The position numbers were made by a program, and so were the translations under genes. This document shows, in pieces, positions 1 through 11,049 of a stretch of DNA of 64,000 nt. The notes under the pieces were generated by a model. The model was not told the origin of the DNA and did not search any database. It was given only the letters and a program-made list of their open reading frames with translations. The DNA is from Viscum album (Eukaryota > Streptophyta > Magnoliopsida > Santalales > Viscaceae), in contig OY728160.1 of NCBI GenBank assembly GCA_963277665.1, positions 45,368,605 through 45,432,604 on the forward strand. The letters run 5' to 3'. Position 1 is the first letter of the stretch, and every line of letters starts with the position of its first letter.

Positions 1-8
1 TTTGGACA

Positions 9-300
9 AAACCATTGGTATAGGTCACTAATTTGGGGATATACCAATAGTTTTTGGAAAACCATTGGTATAGTTCACTAATTTGGACCTATACCAATTG
101 TTTGGAAAAAACTGTTGGTATATGTCCATTATAGAGACCCTATACCAACCGTTTTGGGCAAACCGTTGGTATTGGGCCCAAAATCAAAGAACTGATACCA
201 ACGGTTCTCAAAAGAATTTGTATATGTCTATACCAATGGTTTTGAGAATTGTTGATATAGGTCTATACCAATGGTTTTGAGAACCGTTGGTATATGTACA
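9..300. repeat. Subterminal repeat cluster 1 of the CACTA element
   Basis: About a dozen copies of a 12-14 bp unit (TATACCAAYGGTTTT and its complement AACCRTTGGTATA) alternate in orientation, often as back-to-back pairs that could fold into short hairpins. An open frame runs through this block but is only a by-product of the repeats. Confidence 0.7.
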
Positions 301-486
301 TGTATTTTTAATGGAATCTTCTTATATAGGACATTAAATAAATCAAAATTTAAAATTCTAATGATAATATATATATATATATATGAAAATATGTTCACTA
401 AAGTAAGTTAGGTTTGTGGTTAGGTCATTCAATCATAAAATAAAGGTGATGGGATCAAAACAAACCGAATGATTGTTTTTTGAATT

Positions 487-660
487 ACATATACCAACGG
501 TTTTATAGAAGCATTGGTATAAATTTTCATATTACCTATACCAATGGTTTTTAATACCATTAGTATTGGCCTACCCCCATGGCTTACTTGGAAATGATTC
601 TCCAAACCCTTGGTATAGGCTATACCAACGGTTTGGAGGCTTATACCAACATTTACCAAC
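487..660. repeat. Subterminal repeat cluster 2 of the CACTA element
   Basis: A second cluster of the same unit lies next to the terminus, with copies near 490, 515, 536, 565, 610, 625 and 640 in both orientations. It is separated from cluster 1 by about 190 bases of unrepeated A+T-rich DNA that contains an (AT)n run near 370-384. Confidence 0.65.
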
Positions 661-675
661 CATTTTTATAGGGTA

Positions 676-689
676 TTTTTCTAGTAGTG
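676..689 (-). repeat. CACTA terminal inverted repeat
   Basis: On the minus strand this reads CACTACTAGAAAAA, followed inward by TACCCTATAAAAATGG. It matches the conserved terminus of plant CACTA elements and fixes the right end of the transposon at 689. Confidence 0.8.
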
Positions 690-692
690 AAG

Positions 693-2981
693 ATAAATGG
701 ATGTGCCTATGAGAATTATAAGAATAGAATTTGTTCCTTGCTCATGCACCCCATCTGAGTCATCATAATCAGACATTTGAATAAGTATGTTTCTATTTAT
801 CAATACCTGAAACAATTAGGTATTCTTGGGTACCAATGGTGTCCCATGAAGGGTGTTATATATACTCAGTAGGCCACCACCAACAATGTATATATCAATC
901 AAGTATGTTCTTATAAAATAATCAGTCTTCCAATATATAATAAATCAAATGAAATAAATAAATAACTATATTGGATAGAGTTTCTCATGGGATACTCAAC
1001 TACTAACAACCACTTTGACCTAAGTCAGATGCCTCTAAACTGAGGTAGCCTATAGATGTAGGTAAATATTTGTAATTGATCAATAAAAATGAAACATAAA
1101 ATGAGGAACACACATAATACTGTGTTTTTTATTAGAAGACACATCCCTGAAAATAAATTTAATCTTTATTCCAATTTAATTAAATTTAATAATCCTATTT
1201 TTGATTTATTAATAGGATCCCCATGCCCATCCAAGACGATCCCAATTTAATCCTCTGTGTCGATCATGGGGATCTCTTTATGTCTAATGTTGTGGGAGTC
1301 CGTACAAGGAAACAAATGAATTATATCCCATATATCCTTCCATGAATGGTTTAAAGACAAAAATAACTAACCTCTAATCCCCTCTGGTATCTCACATAGG
1401 GGTACGGGTCTCTCTCATGGCATGGTATAACCATATCACCACTGATCCCTTCCATGGGGTCTCCTTTATATAACTGGTGTCATTCATCTAGAGGTAAATT
1501 AGAAAAATGCAGGGTGATACCATCATATGAATAGAAAGTATCACCAAGGTATATTTTCAAATTCACTAACCAAAATTAACTATAATGAATGATGATCCTA
1601 TCTATGGTGTCCTCATGTTAGGACCATTGTTCCTCAATGTGTGCATGATGAATGTATGATTTTGTGAAAATTATTATCCCTTATTATAAGGATAGTGTTT
1701 ATAAGAAAATGAAAAAAATGGAATCTATTTAAAAAATCCATATATCACATAACACATAATACATAAGGGCCTCACATATTCTCATAACATAAATAATTAA
1801 TTACAGGAATTAATTATAAGGAAATACCCCACACATGGTGTATAAACAATATAAGGAAACTAAACCTCAAGGGTAGAATTCACCCATTATTGTGGGTTAA
1901 GTCAAGGTGACCAGCCAAAAAGGTATATTTACTACTCTATAGGGTAAATAAAGCAAATTGTTAAGAATATAGTTTCTATTATTAATAAATTTAACAGTTT
2001 AATTTTAATGTTATAGTATATGAGACAATAAGGACCGATATAGAAGGCTATAAAACATAGGGAGAGAAGATAAACCCTCTACCATAGGTTTGTAAAAGAC
2101 CACTCATCCACTATTGTCCCTTGAATCATCCTAGAACTATAATTATTCAATAAAATTTATAATGACATGAAAATGGGGAAAATGATTTAGCCCCAAAATC
2201 ATGAAACATATGAGACGATAACCGTGAAATATAAAGAATAGGTCATACATATTACTGAGAGGATTCTAATGCATTAGAATTTAAAGTATTTGGGGATCCC
2301 ATGGTCGATAGAACACGATCCCTAAGAGAAGGATAAAAGTGGATCCCAGGAATGCGGTCCTCTAGAACAAAATATGTAGAGAATATGGTTTGGGTATTAA
2401 AACATTTTATAAAAAATACCAATATTTGGGGATCACTAATCCTTCTTTCCATGCTGCTAATACTGATATGAAACCAAATACAATAAGATTATACTGAATT
2501 AATATTTTAAACCAAGTGGATTATGTGTGGCTACAGTGTAAGGGTACTTCTTATTTGGCATTGTCCATGTGGCTTGAACACTATTTGGAAGGATGTGCAG
2601 AAACCATGTGGATTTCCTCTTGAAAAATTGTAGAGGTTCTCACACTTGTGTTCACCCCATCACACATGGTTTATCAAAAATGTTCTCAATGAAAAAATTT
2701 GGTCCATGGTTTTCACTACATTACAGTATAGTTTGGTCTAATTGTTCCCCTTCGAATGCACTTCTCCAAAATAAGGCCTTCATGCTCTTAACGAACCTGA
2801 AACCCGTATGTACACCTGTGGATTTTTTCAAATCTCCCAACCCATCCAAAAAACATTAATCATAGGAAAAATTGGAAATTGGTTTCAATAAATGATTGAA
2901 GATGTTTAATGGGATCCAAACACCAAATAATTCAAAAAGGGTGAGGTTTTTTACCTACTCTTGAAAACTCTTGATATTGCA
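693..2981 (-). repeat. Long LTR copy D (gypsy-type, minus strand), left part cut by the CACTA insertion
   Basis: From about 780 to 2500 this stretch is collinear with 20640-22500 (copy F): for example the blocks at 1411-1530 and 21314-21430, at 1590-1625 and 21505-21540, at 1870-1940 and 21790-21860, and at 2250-2400 and 22180-22320. From about 2090 to 2981 it is also collinear with copy E (16471-17377). The right edge ends in ...TATTGCA at 2981, directly followed by a polypurine-type tract on the minus strand. This is the layout of a 3' LTR of a minus-strand LTR retrotransposon. It has no coding content. The pairwise similarity is old and patchy, and the left edge is not visible. Confidence 0.6.
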
Positions 2982-2993
2982 ATCTCCCCAACT
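2982..2993 (-). other. Polypurine tract next to LTR copy D
   Basis: The minus strand reads AGTTGGGGAGAT immediately before the LTR start TGCAATATC. The same arrangement occurs beside LTR copy E and beside the chromovirus LTR at 58222, which supports a minus-strand gypsy-type element. Confidence 0.5.
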
Positions 2994-3847
2994 TAATATA
3001 TATCATCATAGGGCTATAATACAAAAGGTAGAGATGGTACTAAAAATAAAAATATAATAAAACCAACCCTGAATAGCCCAGATTGAAATGGTATGGGTTA
3101 ACTACCATGAGGGGATCTTCACCATAGCAGTCACCTACCCCAGTCACATCCCAAACAAAACACAATGAAAAATGATAGTCCACCGAACATATCCTAACTC
3201 AAAGTCCCCACATAATGCAACGTCACTCCTGAACCTCATCAAAAACTCTTGTATAATACCTAACGTCCATCATAATGTCACACTACATCGATGCCCACAT
3301 CATGAAAGTGTAATAAATGAAATTAACAAAGCATTTCATCTAAACAGGTGATCAAAAAATCTTAGTGCCACAAACCTTAGTCAATTCCCACATCAAAATT
3401 ATTCTTATATTCCCACAAACCACAAGTAAGATACATCAACCAGATTCCCTGCTATCAAATCACATCAATAATCATGCATCCACAATGCTCTTGCATAATT
3501 CCTGTTGTCATGGACCTCATATATATATATATATAACAAATCTAATTTGATTCCAACCAACTCTTCAGTATGTGGTTACTCTCTCTCCCCCTCTATATAT
3601 ATATATATGTATGTATTTATCTTATGCACCTCATTCACTCAAAATATATATTACATAAAATGAAAGGCCTGAATGTAATAGAAAAGAAATTTGTTCACAC
3701 CCACAATGTACCTCTGACCATCATTGGCTAACCATCCTACCCTGACCTTGGATGCTTCATAGTGTGCACCTGGCCCTAGTCGTGACTACATAAACCCTAA
3801 CCTTTATATAGTTTTTCACCAACCACCATCCACTACCCCACTATCAT
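2994..3847. other. Non-coding spacer with AT microsatellites
   Basis: No gene is seen. The stretch has (AT)n runs near 3521-3536 and 3595-3608 and a TATA-like site in CCTTTATATAG near 3801. It lies to the right of the polypurine tract of LTR copy D and so should be internal sequence of that old element, but no gypsy domain could be read in it. Confidence 0.4.
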
Positions 3848-5202
3848 GCCTCTTTAACTCTACCAAGACATCTACATATAGCTACATCTTGGACACCATC
3901 ACCTATTACCCCTCCCAGTTTAATCTCATAATTTTAATTCTACATTGTTCGATGATTACATGCTCTCTAATAAAGATTTATACTGATCCTATCAAGATTT
4001 TGTAAATTTCTACTTTCCAATCACTCTTTTGAAGGCCTATCACATTGATTTTGGACATTTCATGGCTTCCCACGCTATAAAAACACCATAAATGGACCAC
4101 TATGTGGTGGAATTCTCGACTCATTATCATAATTTCCCTAATGGAACTAATCTCGACCTCTCTTTCAATAATCTAAATAATCACCACTAAAATGACATGA
4201 ATCAACTACCAAACATGGGAATAAACTATATGTCAGGTTTCTCTCATCTATGAGCTCTCGTTTCTTTACCTATGAAAATGAGACCAACCTAAATATTTTT
4301 ATTTTCACCCTAATGGTGTTTCTTAAAAAATTCGTGAAATTCCTCACCCTAAATGTGTCATCTCTCACCATACCATGTGCAGAGAGACACAATTTGGTAA
4401 AGGATGATTCATATCCCATTACATAAAATTAACCATGATGAAGGCTCAAGAACTCACGAGCCTTTCTTCCCATAGTTTCTCTCAAAAGAAGTGATCAAAT
4501 AACAAGGACTCTAAGTCCATTTAGGCCGATCTCTTGTGTCTTCATTCCTGAACCAACACAGCCCTAGGGATTTTCTATTCTACTGAGGATGTTCGTTTCC
4601 ACCCACAACCTCCACCTTGGAAGAGTCTCTAGATTCTTGAAGATCATTTTAAGTGATTCAATATAGTTCTCATCCTCTTATAGAACACCTTCACCTAGAA
4701 AAAATAGTGGTTGTTGTGACTATAATTCCTTCATCAGATACCCCATAGAAGGATCCTCTCCCAGAGATCCCTTATCGATATGTTGGCTAAAACATATAAT
4801 GCTCTCTCTGAGATGCTAATAATGTTGTGTCAAAAAATATATCAGATCTAGTAGCTTTTAAGACTAAAATGGAATATGAGCAAGAGCATGTACCTATGTC
4901 TCATGATATGCATGACTCTAAGGGGACTCAACATGATGATGCTCCTATGACATAACATCACCACCTGCATGGCGCTCCATCCGAGTTTCCTATATAAAAA
5001 CCCATTTAATTATATTACATGGTTAAGGATAAGAGATAATATATATATATATATATATATATTAAAAATGGAAAGTCAACAACAAGAATTTCAATATCAC
5101 AACCCAAACCCTCCCCCATTGAAACCATGTAACCAAACATCCCATCTCAAGGCCTATTTACCCAACCATGTCATATCCAAGTATAAAATACACCTTGGGT
5201 GA
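3848..5202 (+). pseudogene. Coding-like decayed stretch, not recognised
   Basis: One plus-strand frame reads as protein-like for long runs despite stops, with segments such as ITLLKAYHIDFGHFMASH (near 4020-4080) and KTKMEYEQEHVPMSHDMHD (near 4865-4920). A 77-codon open frame, partly made by an (AT)n run at 5040-5060, closes the stretch at 5202. No known domain was recognised. It could be a decayed retrotransposon gag-like frame on the opposite strand to its neighbours, or chance in a C-rich stretch. Confidence 0.25.
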
Positions 5203-7456
5203 TTCCAATCCTAACAAACAATGTTCCCTCAATCCTAATACCAAATCTTCAAACCTGTAGATCAACACCACCCTGTGTCACTTCCCCTACCTACTTATTT
5301 AAGATCCATTTCCATACAGATATATTTCACATATCACAAACAAATCCCATTAGGTATACTTATGTGGTTCGGTTGAGTATGATGTATCCAATTAGAATAT
5401 TGGAATGAAAAAAATGGTTAGTTTCCTTTATTGACACTTCAGAAATCCCAATCCCTTTTAGCATAATCTAGGTCCCTAATGGATATTTCAAGAATTTTAT
5501 TTCATAGGAACATGTATATAAAATTTAAAATGTCCTATTATGTTCCTATATAGAATCAATAAAAGCATACACTTTTTACCATATTGTGCCAATGGCCAAC
5601 ACCTATATACCATACTATGAAAAGGATCCAATATCAAAACAGGTAACAATCACATTTCAAGTGTACATATCTTTGTCGAAACCATATAAACGATAAAATG
5701 AAAAAATAGAAAAATAACACCAACGGTAACTCGGTTCAACTTCCGTGTCTGGTTCTACAAAAACTCAAACATGTGTTCTTAACCATGTTCTGAAAACATC
5801 CGAGTCTCCAGTCTACCATTACCCAATGAGTAATACCATTAAAAAATTTAATACTTTTGTACCATTATTAAATGTCTGTATGCTTCCACTAATTCCTAGA
5901 CATGAACATCTATATTACCATTTGCATCACCCTAACATGATTAGCCACTCACAAAGTACTTTCAGGAAGAGATCCACTGGACTTAGCCACACCTCCCTGA
6001 AAGACAAATTCTCCAGAAAAAAAGATAGGATATAAAGGACTGAAAAATGGGATACTATACCCTCTAGTGATAATGATATAATGGTTTATGTAGATATATA
6101 ATCTATAGTTGAAGGAATTAAAGAGATAAATGAACAGGAAACCCACCAAATCATAGATTCATAATAAATTGTAAACAAAACATGAAGCAATAGTAAACAA
6201 CTATAGGGGAAATAAAGAATAAGAAAAATTCCATTTATCAAAACTAAAAAATAGATCTTGCATCCATTACTTTTTGTGCAATACAATATAAACAAAAGGG
6301 ATATCCCATGGATGAAGTAAGTATATAAATATATAAACATGTTCAAATAAAAAGTAAAACTCAAATAAAAACTCCATGAAAGGAAATTCCAATTGTCACA
6401 TTCCTTCCATCACATGATAATAGCCACTATAATCCACCTCCTAATTGTGTACCTTTACCCAAATGCAAAAGAATAAAATCTATGCCCCTCTTGAAGGGAC
6501 CATATATGTTGTTAGAAAGATTCTTGATAGGGCTCCAATTACAAGTTTAAACCATTGATTTTTTACTATGAAGGTTTATAATAAAAATAAATGAGTGGAA
6601 TCAAATTAATAAATATACACAAGTTCTCTTGGTAAAAAAACCCACTAAGAAGCTACCACCAACCTTTAAAAATTCATGAATGTCATAGTGGAGAGGATCC
6701 AAAAATGATTTAATGTAATAGTAGATAAGATCCTTTTCTCATATCTTAAGGAATATTCTAATTTTACAAGCTCAGGTGAACCATTGGGATCAACCTTGGG
6801 ATATCAATTAGAACCTTTTTCCATTGACCGTGTAACTGAAATCCCAAAGGCAACCCAAGTCAAATTATTAGGTCCCTCATAAAACTACTCGAAATCCCCA
6901 GTTGGATTAAATCCTGACACTAGGAGGCACAACGATACCTTCCCTTAAATAGTTAACTGTTGTCAGATCAATAACCAACCCACATCAGAATGGACATCCC
7001 CATCCCCTAAATTGATCCCTACCAAAAATCCACAAAGACAATGTGCCCCACCCCCTATCTGACAATATCAACACTATCCTATGATATCAAATAACCATCA
7101 CCAGGGATTTATATGGAAATACCCCCAACCATTTACCTGACCTGCAAATACATGGGGACTCTACCCACATTGGTAGTCCAAACCACCTCATCACTAAGTC
7201 AACCTATTTTCACACAAGTCCATGTGGAACTTTGTCCATTCATGGGTGATCATAATCCCAAATTTAGAAACTAGTCCACACGAAACCCAATAACTCGTGC
7301 CCCTATGAACACATCACACAATCTGATGGCCATGCCATTAAAATGTATCAGGGCATTATCACATCCTGATATCCAATAAAACTCAATTTACAACTTCTTA
7401 GCTGAAGCAATGGTCATCACCACCCAAAGGTATCATGGATATCCCACCTTTAGGAT
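5203..7456. other. Unassigned decayed sequence, probably left part of LTR copy E near its right end
   Basis: No gene is recognised. The last part (about 7380-7456) aligns loosely with the LTR blocks at 1590-1640 and 21490-21550, and the match continues at 16067 beyond the copia element. This suggests that at least the right end of this stretch is the left half of LTR copy E. A plus-strand frame at about 6470-6900 looks protein-like (for example EGTIYVVRKILDRAPITS) but carries stops and has no recognised family. Confidence 0.35.
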
Positions 7457-7461
7457 CATGC

Positions 7462-8905
7462 TGAAGGACCCCAGGACACCCTGAGTGGGGAGGACGGAAT
7501 CAAGGTGACAACTTTTTCTTTCAATGTGATGGATCTTTTTACCACGTTGGTAGGAACTTTTTGATCTTGTATGATGAATATGATCAGAAATCAAACATTC
7601 ACATGCATAGAGAAGACACAACAATTTTTACTTGGTTCACAACTTAGGGATACATCCAAAGAGCATACGCCGACAGGTTGTTGGTCATACCTAATTCCAC
7701 TAAACTTCACTAGATGTGGATTAAAAAGGTTCAGGAATAGTCACTCTGTCCCAAGCTCACTGCCTTTACAAAAGGGTCAGGGATAGCTCACAACATCCCT
7801 CGAGTCACTCCCATTGACTCTCACTGGTTCACTGCCCTTGGTGAAGCCACACTCAGTTTATAGACGTGAAGGTCTCTTCATCATTGCAAGAGAAAAAATC
7901 TTCTATTGTGTGCAGTTGATCTGTTGAATTACAACTTTTACTCATAGACTAATCTCACTTTGCATCGATGATATCGGGCAATCTTCCAGCTTTTTGGCAT
8001 CTTCAAAAAGACTGGTGTACTCTAACCTCTCTTGGTGCGCTTCTCTAAGAACGGAACACAAGTTTCAAGAATGGAACACAAGTCACTTTCACTGTTCAAA
8101 TTCATCACACATGTGTCACCAACCCACTTGCGTGACACTGCCACTTTCAACTCCAAACATACATGACGTTACGCCTTTAACTCTCAACCGGCCTTGGTCG
8201 TGCACCAATAATCGGTGCACAACCTCTACTTGTGCGACCCAACTACCACTTGCGCGACTCAACAACTTGCACAACGAGATCTCGAAAAATCTCTATGTAT
8301 TAAACTTCATTGAAAATGAGCGGGGGAGGGGTCCCCTATTTATAGGAAAACTGGAACCCCTTCACAGTGGCGTGCAAGTGTCCTCACGGCGCGTAAGTCC
8401 CGGCGCGCAGCTCCAACAACTCAAGCCTCTGTCATGCTTCTCACTTGAACGATCAATCCAATACTTGTGCGAACCTATTTCCTTTTCCATATTTTGAAGT
8501 TCTGATCATGAAGAACAATAGGCGTGCAAGTTTCCAATCCTCCTACGGACCATCGTGCAAGTCCTTTCTTGGCACGCAGGTCACTTGCGCGACCACACCA
8601 ATAATTTCACAACCCTTATCCCTTTTCCATTTTATATGTTCTGATCTTGAAAAACTCTAGGTGCAGATGTTCCCTCTCCTTCAAGTACACAACACACAAG
8701 TCTCTTTTCCAAAATCACTTTTCTTCATTTGTCTATTTTCAGGCCAAAAATTTGGCAGACACTAGGAAACGGTGCCACCTTCAATACTATTGTCTTCCTG
8801 AACTATATGATCACTTTGCTGGTACACATTTTAAACTTCTATTGAGTATTGTCAACAAACAAAAACCATATTCCAATTCATGCATACAAGGCCATGGTTC
8901 CAAAA
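7462..8905 (-). repeat. 3' LTR of the copia element (left copy)
   Basis: This 1444-bp direct repeat of 14644-16066 starts TGAAGGACCCC on the plus strand and ends at GGTTCCAAAA, where the right copy has GGTTCCAACA, so its terminal CA has mutated. Over the first roughly 165 aligned bases I count about one difference per seven to eight sites, which indicates an old insertion. The middle carries many CpG-rich CTTGCGCG-type motifs, several decayed to CTTGTGCG or CTTGCGTG. Plus-strand open frames at 7994-8497 and 8647-9111 are accidental. Confidence 0.92.
8336..8346 (-). promoter_or_regulatory. LTR TATA box (left LTR)
   Basis: The minus strand reads CCTATAAATAG, a good plant TATA box, on the transcribed strand of the element. 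The same sequence sits at the same place in the right LTR. It divides the LTR into about 560 bp of U3 on the right and the R-U5 part on the left. Confidence 0.7.
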
Positions 8906-8915
8906 ATCTCCCCCG
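8906..8915 (-). other. Polypurine tract of the copia element
   Basis: The minus strand reads CGGGGGAGAT immediately before the LTR start. This is the normal position and type of a copia polypurine tract, the primer for plus-strand DNA synthesis. Confidence 0.8.
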
Positions 8916-9293
8916 TTTTGTTTTTTGGCAATCAAAAAATAAATTCAATAGATCCCCATCCATGGGCAAACCAAAAATGCAAGAATCAACTCAGCCATCA
9001 CTCAAAGTATACATGAGCAATGCATGGTGTATAAAACAAGAGATGAATATTGAATTGGGTTCCTCTGTTTCTGGAATTTTCAATGCCGCCCATGAAGCAT
9101 TACCTGCCTGAACATGCCTGAATTTATTTTTTTCTCCCCCGATGACAATAAACCCCAAGACCGGTAATTTTTTCATTGTTCATCTCAAACCATACTCCCC
9201 CTGGATAGTATCTACCCCACAATCCTGCATCACATCCAAAAAATAGTTAAAAATAGCTATCATAAACATGGAAAGGGGAATTGCATAACCTCC
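8916..9293 (-). other. 3' untranslated part of the copia element
   Basis: About 380 bp lie between the RNase H stop and the polypurine tract, without a supported frame. There is therefore no room for an envelope-like gene. A second purine-rich run on the minus strand (CCAGGGGGAGTATGG, about 9192-9206) could be a secondary tract. Confidence 0.6.
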
Positions 9294-10052
9294 TTATGTA
9301 TTGGGAGGTTTCTGAACACCGAGGTTCAACCGATGCTTCTCAAACACAGCCGCTGACAGTGGCTTGGTCAGGATATCAGCCTCTTGCTCACCAGTTCCCA
9401 CAAGATCCATTCTAATCAACCATAGATCAACATTTTCTTTGATAAAGTGATACCTGATTTCAATATGTTTTTTACGAGAATGCTGAATATGATCCTTTGT
9501 GAGATCAATTGCGCTCTTGTTATCAAAGTAAATTACCATTGGTTGATTCACCTCATCACCAATATCTGTAAGTTTTTTCTTCATCCATAACAGTTGATTG
9601 AATGAATTTGTGGAGGATATATAATCAGATTCAGTAGTACTAAGAGAGGTAATTTCTTGTTTCTTACTCAACCATCCAACACATTTCTTCCCAATATAGA
9701 AGGATCCGCCACTAGTGGAATTTCTGTCTACTACATCACCATCCCAGTCAGCATTAGAAAATGCTGATAATTCACTGTCCCTTCCTGTAGCAAAAAATAA
9801 CCCAAAGTTATGTGTACCTTGAATGTACCTCTTAGTTCTTTTTACTGCCGCCATATGTTCCTCCTTTGGATTACTCTGAAAGTGGGCCTCAAGACATGTG
9901 GAAAAGACAATATCGAGTTGTGTAACTATCAAGTACAATAGGCTCCCAATGATCCTCATGTACATAGTGGGATCAATAGATGCCCCATCCTGATGCTTTC
10001 CAAGTTTAGTTCCAACTATAATCAGAGTTGACATTATTTTGGAGTCTTGCAT
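9294..10052 (-). CDS. Copia RNase H domain, open frame
   Basis: This 252-codon frame is the least damaged part of the polyprotein. It begins in the RT-RNase H connection (GSLLYLIVTQLDIVFSTC) and runs through the whole RNase H: the acidic residues are visible in SNADWDGD, TTESDY and IYFDNKSAI, followed by KHIEIRYHFIKENV and the end motif ADILTKPLSAAVFEKHR. In living elements RNase H removes the RNA strand during reverse transcription. The ATG at 10052 is only the first ATG after a frame break; the domain belongs to the polyprotein upstream and had no own start. The catalytic residues look intact, which is unusual given the damage elsewhere. Confidence 0.9.
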   Translation of the reverse strand: MQDSKIMSTLIIVGTKLGKHQDGASIDPTMYMRIIGSLLYLIVTQLDIVFSTCLEAHFQSNPKEEHMAAVKRTKRYIQGTHNFGLFFATGRDSELSAFSNADWDGDVVDRNSTSGGSFYIGKKCVGWLSKKQEITSLSTTESDYISSTNSFNQLLWMKKKLTDIGDEVNQPMVIYFDNKSAIDLTKDHIQHSRKKHIEIRYHFIKENVDLWLIRMDLVGTGEQEADILTKPLSAAVFEKHRLNLGVQKPPNT

Positions 10053-10059
10053 ATTAAAC

Positions 10060-10972
10060 TTTTTCTATATCTCTCTTGTATACTTTTCCTGAGAAATGAA
10101 AGTGTATTAATCTATTGATTCACTTGTAGCCCCATGAAATATGTGATCTCCCCAACCATAGACATTTCAAATTCTGATTTCATGTGATTGAAAAATTTGA
10201 CCACTGATTTCTGCCTGCTTCTAACAAATATGATATCATCAACATAGACTAGAACCATGAATTGATATTTTGGATAATTATTCACATATAGAATGTGATC
10301 TACTCATCCTATTTTGAATTAAACCTTCCTAAGATATGAATCCAGCCATGAGTACCACTCTCTTGGTGCCTGCTTCAAACCATATAGAGCATTCTTCAGT
10401 TTCAAACCTTCTCTTCATCAGTACGTAGAACAAAATCCATTGGTTGTTCAATGTAGACTTATTCTTCGAGTACACCATTCAAGAATTTTGTCTTGACATC
10501 CATTTGATATACTTTATCTCCTCTTTGTATTTTCATGGCAAAGAAAAAGCCAGATTGAATCTAGTCTAGCCACTGGAGAAAAGTTTTCTTCAACATCAGT
10601 GCCTTCAATCTGGGAGTATCCTTTACATACCAGTCGTGCCTCGTTTCTGATTAAACTTCCATGCTCATCAAAATTATTTTTGAAGATCCATTTGGTACCA
10701 ATCACATTGTGCCCTTCAGGTCTCTGGACAAGATCCAATGTTTGATTCTTGTCTATCTGATTTAATTCTTCATTCATGGCTTTCACACAAGATTCATCCT
10801 TTTCAGCTTCTTTGAATGAGGATGGCTCCACAACTGAAAAAAATTTAGATTGCGTGGTATTCCTCATCCTTCTTGTTTGAGTGGATGCACTCCTATCCCC
10901 AATTATGTTGGATGGATCAATATCAGCTCTTCGATTTCTCCTGAGAGGTTTAGTTGCATTCTCATCAGCCAT
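10060..10972 (-). pseudogene. Copia reverse transcriptase, frameshifted
   Basis: The first part, 10972-10514, is open and contains the RT start: FKEAEKDESCVKAMNEEL, IGTKWIFKN, and ARLVCKGYSQIEGTDVEENF. The reading then moves frame to DVKTKFLNGVLEE (about 10500-10462), which is followed at once by a stop, and to LVYVDDIIFV with the catalytic YVDD at 10246-10235. The order INT before RT identifies Ty1/copia. At least one frameshift and one stop separate this from RNase H, so no complete enzyme can be made. Confidence 0.88.
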
Positions 10973-11049
10973 AGTTTCTTCTTCAGATTATTCTTCTGAA
11001 TCAACATCATGATGTGACTGCGGACTGTTTTGTACAACTTCCTCTATTT

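Larger units (their letters stand above)
1..689 (-). mobile_element. CACTA (En/Spm-type) transposon, one end only
   Basis: Read on the minus strand, the sequence at 689-676 starts CACTACTAGAAAAA, which is the usual plant CACTA terminal inverted repeat. The interior lies to the left, so the element enters the window from the left edge and ends at 689. The 3 bases after it (690-692, AAG) are where the 3-bp target duplication should be. The interior holds many short copies, in both orientations, of a motif close to ATACCAACGGTTTT, as expected of CACTA subterminal repeats that bind transposase. No transposase coding is visible in the part present. The other end is outside the window, so it is unknown whether the element is autonomous. 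Confidence 0.8.

Noticed and set aside
83..280. 65-codon open frame near the left edge
   Set aside because: It runs through the CACTA subterminal repeats and its sequence simply reflects the repeat unit.
1..300. Regularly repeated short units that could suggest a CRISPR array
   Set aside because: The units are 12-14 bp, in both orientations, with uneven spacing and a CACTA terminus nearby; the context is plant nuclear DNA.
5040..5060. (AT)n run with an open frame through it
   Set aside because: This is a microsatellite; similar runs occur at about 370, 3521, 3595, 25096 and 27332 and have no annotated role.
7994..9111. Long plus-strand open frames (167 and 154 codons)
   Set aside because: They lie across the copia 3' LTR and its edge on the strand opposite to the element, do not stay open in the other LTR copy, and show no domain.
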